DNA of 64,000 nucleotides from CBDBCU01 sp965243185 (GCA_965243185.1 OZ251531.1:2604001-2668000); one strand, 5' to 3'. Shown: positions 42,644-51,521, numbered from the stretch's first letter. Numbers and translations are program-made. Notes: generated from the letters alone by a model not told the origin.

Positions 42644-43499
42644 AGTTCGTAACCATAACGTGGGTAGCCGACCGGGAAAACCGCCCCTTGATGTTGAACT
42701 TGTAGTTGAACTCGTACTTCCGTACCGAGTATCCATTGCCGACGTACAATTTCTCGACCAATGGGGTCAACTTACAGACCAACATAAACCGGCTGCTGAG
42801 GCCCTCCAAGCACTCGGCCAAGCGGACTTGGTCTCCCTCGTCGAAGTCCACTTTACCATATTTTGAGAATGACGAGTCGTAAGGAGGGTCAACGAAAACA
42901 AAGTCATCTCGGTTAAAGTCGAACCTAGCTAGGAAATCCGAAAAGTCCAGAGCTGATACCTCGAGCAAGTCCAGCTTGGCGCGAACCTCCGGCGACCAAA
43001 GACGTTTAATCTTGTCCCTTAGGTTCTTATTCCTACCGTAGGCAGTTCCGAAGGGCACGTTGAAACGCCCCTCGCTATTAACCCGGAACATTCCCCCATA
43101 AGCCAATTCTCGCAGCAGAAAAAAATCCACCGCACGCTGAGCAGCTATGCCCTCTTGGGCATTGTAACGGTCCCGACATCGGTAATACAGCGCAGCCCGG
43201 TCGTCCAACGACCCGCGCTCCCACTCGTTCAGACTTTCCAGCAACAGCCCCCAAAAATCGAGGCTCTGCTGCTGGACGCAACTGTAGAACAACATCAGGT
43301 CAGGATGCAGGTCATTCACGTAGGACTCGACGCTGATGGCGTCAAAGAATACCGAGCCACCGCCAAAGAAAGGCTCAAAATAACGGAAATGGTGGGGAAT
43401 GGCGGGCTTTATCAACGGGAGTTCCGCCCGCTTACCTCCCGGCCATTTGAGCAGGGGTAGGCACGGCTTTACATCAAAGGATGATTGCATCTTTTCCAT
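42636..43499 (-). CDS. D12-class (Dam-like) adenine-N6 DNA methyltransferase
   Basis: 287 residues from ATG 43499. Upstream in-frame ATG at 43574 is possible. Motif X-type start LLKWPGGKR, SAM-binding FEPFFGGGSVFF, catalytic FVDPPYDSSFS and the closing RSATHVMVTNYG identify a D12 methyltransferase that methylates adenine N6. The gene overlaps the HNH nuclease by eight bases, so production is coupled with the methylase first. It lies inside the nuo operon. Lower GC than its neighbours suggests a foreign origin. Confidence 0.9.
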   Translation of the reverse strand: MEKMQSSFDVKPCLPLLKWPGGKRAELPLIKPAIPHHFRYFEPFFGGGSVFFDAISVESYVNDLHPDLMLFYSCVQQQSLDFWGLLLESLNEWERGSLDDRAALYYRCRDRYNAQEGIAAQRAVDFFLLRELAYGGMFRVNSEGRFNVPFGTAYGRNKNLRDKIKRLWSPEVRAKLDLLEVSALDFSDFLARFDFNRDDFVFVDPPYDSSFSKYGKVDFDEGDQVRLAECLEGLSSRFMLVCKLTPLVEKLYVGNGYSVRKYEFNYKFNIKGRFSRSATHVMVTNYG

Positions 43500-43609
43500 T
43501 GCAATATCATACTCCGTAAGGTGCCCAAACTCAACTTCTAAACCACGTACCCCTGTGTTGCTGAACCCGCTCATCCTTCGACAAGATTCGGAATGAGTGG
43601 GCGGCTTTC

Positions 43610-43879
43610 CTACAGAAAAGTCAGCCGCGGCTCCTTGGGCGGCGTTACCAGGCTGCTCATCCAAACCTCATCATTGTCATAAAACCCGGCGTCAATCAGC
43701 ACCGCATCCAGGATACCCAGCTGCTCGCAATCCTCCAGATACGCCCCGATTTCCGCCCGCAGCGCCTGCCGCGCCGCATCCGCGCTGTCCCCAAAGCCGG
43801 TAATCACCAACTCCGGGCAATACGCTTCCCAGTTGCTCCCCTGCTGCGACTCCTCAATTTGATAGACGATTTTATCCAC
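43610..43879 (-). CDS. HicB-like protein
   Basis: 89 residues with the HicB/UPF0150 beta-strand pattern (IVYQIEESQQGSNWEAYCPELVITGFG) and the helix AADAR-like segment (SADAARQALRAEIGAYLEDC). No HicA toxin (dsRBD-like, about 60 residues) is next to it. Part of the inserted module. The upstream gene is three bases away. Confidence 0.6.
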   Translation of the reverse strand: MDKIVYQIEESQQGSNWEAYCPELVITGFGDSADAARQALRAEIGAYLEDCEQLGILDAVLIDAGFYDNDEVWMSSLVTPPKEPRLTFL

Positions 43880-43882
43880 CGG

Positions 43883-44140
43883 TTACTCCACGAACTGCAA
43901 TTGCAGCTCCGTATCCTCCTCCACTCCCGGAAACCCGGCTTGCGCCAGCGTCTCCTCCAGCGCGCTTTTCCCGTCCTGAACCTCAATCCAGGAACGCATC
44001 AGGCTAATCAAGTTATCCTGGGCTTGGGCGGCGGTGTTTCCCTCGGCTTCCAGCTCCAAGGCGTCCAGCCGGGCAATATAGCGGCCGTCCGACTGCTGCA
44101 CCTGGGCCGTCAAAACCGTTGGCTCGAGGATTGGCGTCAC
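43883..44140 (-). CDS. Second HicB-like small protein
   Basis: 85 residues with AQVQQSDGRYIARLDALELEAEGNTAAQAQDNL, a HicB-type pattern of strands followed by a helix. It starts four bases after nuoC ends and precedes the other HicB-like gene. Not a HicA toxin by length or sequence. It may have arrived with the restriction-modification genes, or be a long-standing neighbour of nuoC. Confidence 0.6.
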   Translation of the reverse strand: MTPILEPTVLTAQVQQSDGRYIARLDALELEAEGNTAAQAQDNLISLMRSWIEVQDGKSALEETLAQAGFPGVEEDTELQLQFVE

Positions 44141-44145
44141 GGTTG

Positions 44146-44685
44146 CTAAAACTCCCGGTACTCGTAAAAGGGAAACTCTTTCCGCCCCGGATACCCCTCA
44201 AACCCTTCATACAGCAGCAGCGGCGCCCCGTCCGGGTTCCCCTCAAAAGATACCCCGAACAAATCCCGCGCTTCCCGCTCGTACCATTCCGCCGCCGGCC
44301 AAATCCCCGCCACTGACGGCAGGCGCGGCTCAGCATAAGGCACCTCGGCCTTAATGACCAGCATCCCCGCGGTCTCAATGGAATGGAGAAAATAAACCAG
44401 CTGAAAATAGCTTTCGTAGTCCACGCAGGAAAGGCAATGCAGCATCGTCAGGGCCAGCCGGGCATCCTCTTTAGCCCGCCGGCACGCCCGCTCAATGGCC
44501 GCCGCCGCCACTTTCACCTGCGGCAGGTCTCCCAATACGCCCGGCTCCGGCGCCAAGTCCCCCAAAACTTCCTGCGCCGCGGCCAGCGTTTCCCGCCCCC
44601 GGTCCGACAGAACCGAATAGTCGGGCTGCTCGACGCCGTCCCCGGCTTCCCCGTGACCGGCGGCTTGTCTAGTTGCCGCTGCCAC
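44146..44685 (-). CDS. nuoC: NADH-quinone oxidoreductase subunit C
   Basis: 179 residues from GTG 44685, overlapping the nuoB end by 17 bases; the longer frame has no similarity. Signature WYEREARDLFGVSFEGNPD is present. A peripheral-arm subunit next to NuoD. The C-terminal KEFPFYEYREF is typical. The next nuo gene, nuoD, is 2.3 kb away beyond the inserted module. Confidence 0.93.
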   Translation of the reverse strand: MAAATRQAAGHGEAGDGVEQPDYSVLSDRGRETLAAAQEVLGDLAPEPGVLGDLPQVKVAAAAIERACRRAKEDARLALTMLHCLSCVDYESYFQLVYFLHSIETAGMLVIKAEVPYAEPRLPSVAGIWPAAEWYEREARDLFGVSFEGNPDGAPLLLYEGFEGYPGRKEFPFYEYREF

Positions 44686-45202
44686 TCTTGGCGTCCTGCA
44701 TAATCTTTTCCTGGAGTTTAAGGATACCGAACAGCAGCGCCTCCGGCCGCGGCGGACACCCCGGCACATACACATCCACCGGAATGATATGGTCAACCCC
44801 CATCACTACCGAATAGGAGCGGTAATAAGGGCCGCCATTAGTGGCGCAGCTCCCCATCGCGATAACCCACTTCGGATCCGGCATCTGCTCATACAGCAGG
44901 CGGATGGGCTCCGCCATTTTCTTAACGACGGTGCCGGCCACAATCATCACATCCGACTGCCGCGGCGACGGCCAGGTCACTACCCCGAACCGGTCAAAAT
45001 CGTGATGCGCCATATAAGTGGAAATCATCTCGATGGCGCAGCAAGCCAAGCCGAAACTCAGCATCCACAGCGACGACTTGCGGGACAGGGCAAAAAGCTG
45101 CTCGCTGGTAGTGGTAATCACCCCCGGCACCTTGCCCGCCGTAGTCTGATTCAGCAGACTCGGCGCCGGCCGATTCCCCGGCCCCAGGATTATTTCTGCC
45201 AT
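44669..45202 (-). CDS. nuoB: NADH-quinone oxidoreductase subunit B ([4Fe-4S] N2)
   Basis: 177 residues with the four N2 ligands visible in LACCAIEM, GSCATNGG and VPGCPPRPEALL. It lies at the end of the electron-transfer chain to quinone. The start overlaps nuoA by 13 bases. Confidence 0.96.
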   Translation of the reverse strand: MAEIILGPGNRPAPSLLNQTTAGKVPGVITTTSEQLFALSRKSSLWMLSFGLACCAIEMISTYMAHHDFDRFGVVTWPSPRQSDVMIVAGTVVKKMAEPIRLLYEQMPDPKWVIAMGSCATNGGPYYRSYSVVMGVDHIIPVDVYVPGCPPRPEALLFGILKLQEKIMQDAKSGSGN

Positions 45203-45585
45203 TCCAGAACCCCTTTCCGCCAGCCGTAAATGATGGCAAAGAACAGCACCCCCAAGAACAGCAGCATCGCGTAAAAGGGAATCGCATTCCCCAAATCCCG
45301 CTGCTCCAGAAAGATGACCGCCCAGGGAAACAGAAACACCGCTTCCACATCAAAGATGAGGAACAGAATGGCGAAAATGTAGAACCGCAGGTTGATGTTC
45401 GACCAGGAAAAGCGCGCCGGTACGATACCGCATTCGTAGGTCGAGAGCTTCGTCGGGTTAGGGCGGCGCGAGGAGAGAATGCAGGAAGCCAGAAACATCC
45501 CCCCGATAGCCACCAAGGCGACAATGGCGGCGAGAGCCACCATCGTCCAGTTGCCAAAAAACAGGTTAGGGTCGAAAGTCTGCAC
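45190..45585 (-). CDS. nuoA: NADH-quinone oxidoreductase subunit A
   Basis: 131 residues from GTG 45585, chosen because the frame's first start (45648) lies within the promoter; ATG 45543 is an alternative. Three helices; RRPNPTKLSTYECG and RFYIFAILFLIFDVEAVFLFPWA are family motifs. First gene of the nuo operon. Confidence 0.93.
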   Translation of the reverse strand: MQTFDPNLFFGNWTMVALAAIVALVAIGGMFLASCILSSRRPNPTKLSTYECGIVPARFSWSNINLRFYIFAILFLIFDVEAVFLFPWAVIFLEQRDLGNAIPFYAMLLFLGVLFFAIIYGWRKGVLEWQK

Positions 45586-45638
45586 TTCAGATACCGCCGG
45601 CCGGGGAAAAGCCCCCGTTGGGAAAGATAACGGGGGTA

Positions 45639-45667
45639 ATAATAGCACCGGCGGGAAAGGGTGTCAA
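45639..45667 (-). promoter_or_regulatory. Sigma-70-type promoter of the nuo operon
   Basis: On the minus strand TTGACA (45662-45667), a 17-base spacer and TATTAT (45639-45644). A near-consensus promoter, with no competing one nearer nuoA. Confidence 0.75.
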
Positions 45668-45822
45668 TTTATTATGGGGAATTAAACCGGGCAATTGCAC
45701 ATAGCCTTGATCGCAAGGGCAAGGTATATGCGATAGCCCCCGGAAATATGACGCCCTCCCCCTTGCCCTATACCCCAATCGGGCATATTATATTCACGGG
45801 AAAATTTTGGCGTGGAGCGTTT

Positions 45823-46767
45823 ATGGCTGAGGGAGTGAAAGCATTGGTTACCGGCGGAGCCGGTTTTATCGGCTCCCATCTGGTTGACCGGCTGTTGGCG
45901 GACGGGTATCAGGTGGCAATCATTGATAACTTGCGCGGCGGGCATTTGCAGAACCTGAACCAGGCGGCGGCCTTTTATCAGGCGGACATTACCCAGCCGG
46001 GAGTGGAGGAAATTTTCAGCCGGGAGCAGCCGGAACTGGTCTTTCACCTGGCGGCGCAAACCAGCGTAGTCCAGTCCACCCAAAACCCGGTGGATGATGT
46101 GTCGGTAAATGTCATCGGCACCCTGCGAATGCTCGAGGCGTCCCGGCGGCAGGGCATCGACAAGTTCATCTTTTCCTCGACCGGCGGCGCAATGTACGGC
46201 GACCCGGCGGACAACCCGTGCAGCGAGGAAACGCCGCCCAATCCCATCTCCCCCTACGGCTTGTCCAAGCGGGTAACCGAGGAATATGTCGCCCTGTTTC
46301 ACCGCTTGTACCGGCTGAACTACACCATCCTGCGCTACGGGAATGTGTACGGGCCGCGGCAAGACCCCCACGGCGAGGCCGGCGTCGTCGCCATCTTTGC
46401 CCAAGCCATGCTCGAGGGACGGCAGCCGCGCATTTTCGGGGACGGGGAGCAGGAGCGGGACTTTATCTATGTGGCGGACGTGGTAGAATCCAACATCCAG
46501 GCCATCCACCGGGGCAGCCACCGGATTTACAATATCGGCTCCGGGGAGAGCAGCAGCGTCAACCGCATTTTTCAATCCCTGAAAGCCGACTTGGGGTATC
46601 AGCAGGAAGCGGAACACCGGCCGCGCCGGCCCGGGGATGTGCATAAAATCTACCTGGAATGTTCCAAAGCCCGCAAGGATTTGGATTGGTCGCCGCAGGT
46701 TGATCTCGAGGATGGTTTGCGGCGCACCTTGGCGTATTTTCGGGAAGCGAGCCGGCCGGCGGACTAA
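45823..46767 (+). CDS. NAD-dependent sugar-nucleotide epimerase/dehydratase
   Basis: 314 residues from ATG 45823 (GGAG upstream). The SDR-type NAD site is TGGAGFIGSHLVDRLL, the catalytic region is FSSTGGAMYGDP and SPYGLSKRVTEEY (Tyr/Lys pair), and RYGNVYGPRQ is present. Closest to UDP-glucose 4-epimerase-like members of the extended SDR class. It may supply sugars to the surface glycosyltransferase at 23-28 kb. The substrate cannot be fixed. Confidence 0.9.
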   Translation: MAEGVKALVTGGAGFIGSHLVDRLLADGYQVAIIDNLRGGHLQNLNQAAAFYQADITQPGVEEIFSREQPELVFHLAAQTSVVQSTQNPVDDVSVNVIGTLRMLEASRRQGIDKFIFSSTGGAMYGDPADNPCSEETPPNPISPYGLSKRVTEEYVALFHRLYRLNYTILRYGNVYGPRQDPHGEAGVVAIFAQAMLEGRQPRIFGDGEQERDFIYVADVVESNIQAIHRGSHRIYNIGSGESSSVNRIFQSLKADLGYQQEAEHRPRRPGDVHKIYLECSKARKDLDWSPQVDLEDGLRRTLAYFREASRPAD

Positions 46768-46828
46768 TTCGCCGGACAGGCCGCCTTGCCCCAACTGAAA
46801 CCAGACAACAGAGGAGGAAGCCCCGTCA

Positions 46829-47749
46829 ATGGAAGCTGAGTACGATGCCATTATCCTGGGCGCCGGCGCGGCCGGCTTGGCCGCCGGCCTTTACACCACC
46901 CGGGCCATGCTGAAAACCGTCATCCTGGAGTCCCTGGGCCCGGGCGGGCAGCTGCTGATTACCGACGAAATTGAGAACTACCCCGGCTTTCCCCAGGGCG
47001 TCAAAGGGCAGGAGCTGGCCCAGATGATGGAGCAGCAGACCACCCGCTTTGGCGCGGAAATCGCGTATGATGAGGTCGAGGCGGTGGAGAACCTGGACCA
47101 GCCGGTCAAGGTCATCCGCACTTACGACAAGGAATATACCGCCCGCAGCGTCATCATCGCCACCGGCGGGGCGCACAACAAGTTGGGCGTAACCGGCGAG
47201 GATGAATACGCCGGCCGGGGGGTTTCCTACTGCGCGGTGTGCGATGGCAACTTTTTCCGGGGGCAGGATGTGGTCGTGGTCGGCGGCGGCGACGCCGCAA
47301 TGGATGAAAGCTACTACCTCAGCGGCATCGTCAACTCCGTTACCATCATCCACCGCCGGGACGAACTGCGGGCAACCCGGGTTTTGCAGGAACGGGCCTT
47401 TGCCAGCCCCAAGTTCAAGTGGCTGTGGAGTCATGTGGTCGAGGAGTTCACCGGCAACGAGGCGTTGGAACACGCGCGGGTCAAAGACCTGAAAACCGGG
47501 GAAGTCTATGCTTACCCCACGGCGGCCGCCTTTATCTATGTGGGCTTTCACCCTAACACCGAGTACCTGAAAGGCTTGGTCGATATGGACGCCTTGGGCC
47601 ACATCTACACCGACATTCACATGAGGACCAAGGCGCCGGGGGTGTATGCCTGCGGCGACGCCCGGGCCGATTCGACCCGGCAGTTGGGGGCGGCCGTGGG
47701 CGATGGCATTACGGCGGCCCTAGCGGCCTATCACGATTTGAGCGGCTGA
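46829..47749 (+). CDS. trxB: Thioredoxin-disulfide reductase
   Basis: 306 residues with the FAD motif IILGAGAAGLAAGLYTTRA, the NAD(P)H motif VVVVGGGDAAMDES, and the redox pair C135-A-V-C138 in YCAVCDGNFF; ends with the FAD motif ACGDARADSTRQLGAAVGDG. It reduces thioredoxin. A strong AGAGGAGGAAG lies before the start. It could supply reducing power to the redox cluster near 14 kb. Confidence 0.95.
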   Translation: MEAEYDAIILGAGAAGLAAGLYTTRAMLKTVILESLGPGGQLLITDEIENYPGFPQGVKGQELAQMMEQQTTRFGAEIAYDEVEAVENLDQPVKVIRTYDKEYTARSVIIATGGAHNKLGVTGEDEYAGRGVSYCAVCDGNFFRGQDVVVVGGGDAAMDESYYLSGIVNSVTIIHRRDELRATRVLQERAFASPKFKWLWSHVVEEFTGNEALEHARVKDLKTGEVYAYPTAAAFIYVGFHPNTEYLKGLVDMDALGHIYTDIHMRTKAPGVYACGDARADSTRQLGAAVGDGITAALAAYHDLSG

Positions 47750-47776
47750 CGCCGTCAAACCGGGCTAAAACCGGAT

Positions 47777-47834
47777 AAACCGGATTTTGTCGGCTGCCGG
47801 GAACTTTGACCCGCAGCCGACAAAATCCGGTTTT
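47777..47834. terminator. Bidirectional rho-independent terminator
   Basis: A hairpin of about 20 pairs (AACCGGATTTTGTCGGCTGC with its reverse complement) ends in TTTT on one side and AAA on the other. It lies between the convergent trxB and TauE-type genes. Confidence 0.8.
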
Positions 47835-47845
47835 GCGTTGCCAAC

Positions 47846-48595
47846 TTACCCGCCCCACATTCGGGATACTTCCTGCCCCAACAGCACCAGGCTGCCGGTG
47901 ATGATGACGCCGATGGCAACATAGCGGAATACGCTTTCGTTCATCCGCCGCGCCAGCAGCGCGCCCAAGCCGAAACCCACCGCCAGGGAAGGCAGCAGGG
48001 CGGCGATAGTCAGCAGGGTTTCCGTCCGCACCAAGCCGAGCCAAGCGTAGATAGCAAAGGCGACAACATAGACGCAGATGAAATAGAAGGCCAGAGCGGC
48101 CCGCATTTCCTCCCGCCGCCAGTGGCGGGCGACGACATAGGCGGCCGCCAAAGGGCCGCCGATGCTCAAAGCAGTAATCGACAGGGCGGTCAGAAAGCCG
48201 ACCAACGGCCCGGCGGCCGGATGGCGCGCCATCGGCAGTTGCAAGTTCAGCAGGTTAAGCAAGCCCAAGCCCAGGATGGCAACGCCAATCGTGATGCGCA
48301 AGGCTGTAGGATTGGCGGTAGAGAGCAGCAGCGCGCCCAAGGGGACGGCTAGAACCCCGCCCAATGCCATACCGCGCAGTTGGCGAAAGGGCAAGTGGCG
48401 GCGGGTAGTCAGCAGCACAAAGGAGAGCAGGATGGGGATGATGGCGTTGACGACGACGATAGCGTCCTGAGCCGGCAGAAAGAGCAGCAGCACCGGAGCC
48501 ACGGTCAGCCCCATGCCAAAGCTGACCGCGCCCATAATGGTAGCGCCGACCGCTACGGCGGCCAGGGCAATCAGCAGTTCGAGGGCGGAAAGCAA
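47846..48595 (-). CDS. TauE/SafE-family membrane transporter
   Basis: 249 residues and about eight helices, starting at TTG 48595 with GGGAGAGG upstream. Two related halves are seen (GATIMGAVSFGMGLTVAPVLL and VGFLTALSITALSIGGPLAAAYVV), as in sulfite/organosulfonate exporters of this family. Substrate unknown; sulfur anions are the usual guess. Confidence 0.85.
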   Translation of the reverse strand: MLSALELLIALAAVAVGATIMGAVSFGMGLTVAPVLLLFLPAQDAIVVVNAIIPILLSFVLLTTRRHLPFRQLRGMALGGVLAVPLGALLLSTANPTALRITIGVAILGLGLLNLLNLQLPMARHPAAGPLVGFLTALSITALSIGGPLAAAYVVARHWRREEMRAALAFYFICVYVVAFAIYAWLGLVRTETLLTIAALLPSLAVGFGLGALLARRMNESVFRYVAIGVIITGSLVLLGQEVSRMWGG

Positions 48596-48659
48596 TAGCC
48601 TCTCCCGCTAACGGCGGCGTCAACAGTGGAAACCGGGTCGGGTATGGCAGCCGCGGGCA

Positions 48660-48827
48660 TCAACGAACATCCGCCGCGGCCGCCGGCGGTTTCCAGAAAT
48701 CCAGCAGATACTCGAAGGTCGCGCCCATAGTGATGTAATTAGACGGCCAGCCGAAAATGCCAACCCGGTTCACAATGTTGGTGCGGTCCCAGATGACGGT
48801 GTTCCGCAGTTCCAACCACTGACCGGG
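48660..48827 (-). pseudogene. Open fragment of about 55 residues, possible gene remnant
   Basis: After an in-frame stop at 48828-48830 the minus strand reads without interruption to TGA at 48660, with a protein-like sequence that includes NRVGIFGWPSNYITMG and LLDFWKPP. No normal start with ribosome-binding site is seen, and the piece begins five bases after the AcoX-like stop. I do not recognise the family. Confidence 0.3.
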
Positions 48828-48834
48828 TCAGGGA

Positions 48835-49881
48835 TTAGCGGCGGAACAAGCCCTGCTCCGAAGCCAGGCGGAGGGTGCGTTCAACTTGCACCACCGGCGG
48901 GCCGTTGCGCTGCACCGATATTTCCACCTGCTGCTCCGGGGTTACGGTAAAGGCGCGCTCGCCGTCGAGGGCAATGGCGCTGTGGCGCGGTTCGATCGCT
49001 ACCCGTACCCCTTCATTAAGCCGATTCCAGTGGGCAATGGGAATAGCCGGGATAACGCCGGGGGCAATGGGCGCCAGGACAGTAGCGGCCGCGGCCGGGG
49101 GTAATGGTTCAGTGGGCGGGTCGGCGTCAAGGTCAGCGGCCGAGTCGCCGCCCGGGGAGCGGCCCAGGATGTAGTGGAGGCCGCCGGGGTCGTTGACGGT
49201 TACCGATTCCAGCCGGGCGCCGACCGAAGCCAAGCCCAAGCCAGCCGGTTCAGTGCGCGTGAGGAACACTTCGTACAGCGTATCCAAGTCCCAAATGGCG
49301 CGGGTCGCGGTAAAGCGTTCTTTGGACAGGGCTACATCGACCAGCGCCAAATCCCGATACTCCCCATCCACATACACCGCCAGGGTTTTGCTGTGGCGCG
49401 TAACCCATTCGGAAAAGATACCGCCGGTCGCGACCAACCCGGCGGCCATTCCGGCTAGAGTGCCTTCGGTCATTGCCGGAAAAACATTGTTAGTACCGGT
49501 GGAAATCGGCACCAAGGGGATGGTCGAACTGCCGCAGGCGGCGGCGCGGTTAGTGCCATCGCCGCCCAAAGTAATCAGGCAGCGGACGCCCAAATCTTTC
49601 ATCACGGCGGCGGCGCGTATAGTATCGCCCTCGGTATAGTAAGCCGGCATATCCAGCAGAGACAAGTTCAGGGAAAGTTGGGCATCCGCCGCGGCCCGCT
49701 GGCACAAGTGGGAACTGTCCGGCATCGCCACCACTTCGGCAACGCCTACCGACTGGAGGCCCAGCAAGACCCGGCGCAGGATGTTGACCTTTTCCCAATC
49801 GGGAACCACCCGGCCCTGGGCAACGAGCCGGCGGATGTCTTTGCTGGCCGAGGGATTAGCGATGATGCCTACTACGCTCAA
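48835..49881 (-). CDS. ATP-NAD kinase-like / AcoX-type protein
   Basis: 348 residues from TTG 49881. The N-terminal half has GIIANPSASKD and LITLGGDGTNR (the GGDGT motif of NAD and diacylglycerol kinases), then SNNVF-like TGTNNVFPA. The C-terminal half fits the AcoX pattern (RVAIEPRHSAIALDGER). AcoX proteins are found with acetoin catabolism genes, though none are next to it. Substrate uncertain. A linker rich in Pro/Ala interrupts residues 245-275. Confidence 0.82.
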   Translation of the reverse strand: MSVVGIIANPSASKDIRRLVAQGRVVPDWEKVNILRRVLLGLQSVGVAEVVAMPDSSHLCQRAAADAQLSLNLSLLDMPAYYTEGDTIRAAAVMKDLGVRCLITLGGDGTNRAAACGSSTIPLVPISTGTNNVFPAMTEGTLAGMAAGLVATGGIFSEWVTRHSKTLAVYVDGEYRDLALVDVALSKERFTATRAIWDLDTLYEVFLTRTEPAGLGLASVGARLESVTVNDPGGLHYILGRSPGGDSAADLDADPPTEPLPPAAAATVLAPIAPGVIPAIPIAHWNRLNEGVRVAIEPRHSAIALDGERAFTVTPEQQVEISVQRNGPPVVQVERTLRLASEQGLFRR

Positions 49882-49936
49882 AAGATGACCGGTTCCTCAG
49901 ATTAAGATAAGCACCGCGGGCCGGGGGCGGCGGCTT

Positions 49937-49945
49937 TGCTATAAT
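49937..49945 (+). promoter_or_regulatory. Extended -10 promoter for the amidase gene
   Basis: TGCTATAAT with no clear -35. It lies about 85 bases before ATG 50031, which also has AAGGAG. Confidence 0.5.
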
Positions 49946-50030
49946 ACCGGGGATTGTAACGGGCGGACAGGCGGATCGTCAATGCGCCGCCGGCCCCGGC
50001 GGCGGGCATTTCCTTTAAGGAGCGTCAATT

Positions 50031-51458
50031 ATGGATGCTGAACTGGCTTTTGCGCCGGCTGCGGAACTGCGCCGGCTTATCGACAGCGGGCAGATTTCCT
50101 GCGTCGAGCTGACCGAACTGTTTTACCGGCGGATTGACGAGTTTAATCCCCAGCTGAACGCCTATCTGACCCTTTGCCCGGAGCGGGCGTTGGCGGCGGC
50201 GCGCCGGGCCCAGGATGTAGTGCAGCGGGGCGAAAGCCGGGGGCCGCTGCACGGCATCCCGGTGTCAGTGAAAGACCTGGAACTGACCGAGGGCATCACC
50301 ACCACCTTGGGGTCGGCATTGTTCCGCGACCAGGTACCGGACTACGACTCGGTAGTGGTGGAGCGGGTCAAGGCGGCCGGAGCCATCATCCTGGGCAAGA
50401 CCAACACCCCGGAATTCGGCTTGTCCGGCACCACGGAGAATAAGTTGGGGGAGCCGTGCCGCAATCCTTGGGACACCACGCGGACGCCCGGCGGCTCCAG
50501 CGGCGGCGCGGCCGCGGCCCTGGCCGCCGGCCTCTGCACCTTGGCCACCGGCAGCGATGGCGGCGGCTCCATCCGCATCCCCGCCAGTTTCAGCGGCGTG
50601 TTCGGCATCAAACCCTCCCAGGGCCGGGTTCCCCGTTACGGCGGCTATGGCCGGCCGGCCGCCAACCACTTCTCCCAATCCGGGCCCATGTCCCGCACCG
50701 TGACTGATACCGCCTTGCTGCTGCAAGTTCTAGCCGGCCCCGACCCGCGCGACCCGACCTCCATGCGGGAAACCCCGCCGGATTTTGCAGCCCAACTGCA
50801 TCAAGGCGTCAAAGGTTGGCGCATTGCCTGGAGTCCCGACTTGGGCTATGCCGGAGTAGAGCCGGAAGTGCTGCGGGTTACGGAAGCGGCGGCCCGGGTC
50901 TTTGCGGAGTTGGGCGCAACGGTGGAAAGCCCGCAACTGGAAATTGAAAATCCCTTCAATGCCTTTTGGGATGTATTTGCCACCGCATCCTACACTGCCT
51001 ACGGCCATCTATTGGCGGCGCGCGGCTCGGAGTTCACCGACTACGGGCGGCGGGCCTTGCAGCACGGGATGGCCGTAACCGGCGCCGACCTGTCCCGCGC
51101 CCTGCTGCGGGTGGATCAGCTGCGGCGGCAAATGGAAACCTTTTTTGACGATTACGACCTGCTACTGACCCCGACCATGCCGACCCCGGCTTTCCCCCTC
51201 GAGCAGCGGCCGACCGTTATCGGCGGCCAGGAAGTGGATCCCTTCTGGGGTTACTTGCCGTTCACTTTCCCCATCAATATGACCGGGCAGACCGCCGCCA
51301 GCATCCCTTGCGGCTTTTCGGAAGCGGCGGACAGCGCGGGATTGCCCCTCGGCTTGCACATCGTCGGCCCCCGCGGCAACGAGGCCAAAGTCTTGCAAGC
51401 CGCCGCCGCCTTTGAGCAAGCCCGGCCCTGGCAAGACAAGCGGCCGGCGGAAAATTAG
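50031..51458 (+). CDS. Amidase (amidase-signature family)
   Basis: 475 residues with the complete Ser-cisSer-Lys triad: Lys81 in PVSVKDLEL, Ser157 in PGGSSGGAAAA and Ser180 in GSDGGGSIRIPAS. Similar to aryl/aliphatic amidases and GatA, but there is no gatB/C neighbour, so a catabolic amide hydrolase is likely. The C-terminal half ends GLPLGLHIVGPRGNE, typical of the family. Confidence 0.93.
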   Translation: MDAELAFAPAAELRRLIDSGQISCVELTELFYRRIDEFNPQLNAYLTLCPERALAAARRAQDVVQRGESRGPLHGIPVSVKDLELTEGITTTLGSALFRDQVPDYDSVVVERVKAAGAIILGKTNTPEFGLSGTTENKLGEPCRNPWDTTRTPGGSSGGAAAALAAGLCTLATGSDGGGSIRIPASFSGVFGIKPSQGRVPRYGGYGRPAANHFSQSGPMSRTVTDTALLLQVLAGPDPRDPTSMRETPPDFAAQLHQGVKGWRIAWSPDLGYAGVEPEVLRVTEAAARVFAELGATVESPQLEIENPFNAFWDVFATASYTAYGHLLAARGSEFTDYGRRALQHGMAVTGADLSRALLRVDQLRRQMETFFDDYDLLLTPTMPTPAFPLEQRPTVIGGQEVDPFWGYLPFTFPINMTGQTAASIPCGFSEAADSAGLPLGLHIVGPRGNEAKVLQAAAAFEQARPWQDKRPAEN

Positions 51459-51480
51459 CGGCCGGAATAACCCGGCCGCT
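51457..51480 (+). terminator. Hairpin after the amidase gene
   Basis: AGCGGCCGG (51457-51465) pairs with CCGGCCGCT (51472-51480) around AATAAC. No T-run follows, so termination strength is uncertain. Confidence 0.45.
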
Positions 51481-51521
51481 TAACCCCAAACTAACCCCCA
51501 ATCCATTAAGATACCACCCCT

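Noticed and set aside
41883..43606. A prophage or integron at the nuo interruption
   Set aside because: No integrase, recombinase, tRNA or phage structural gene is visible; the insertion holds only restriction-modification and HicB-like genes.
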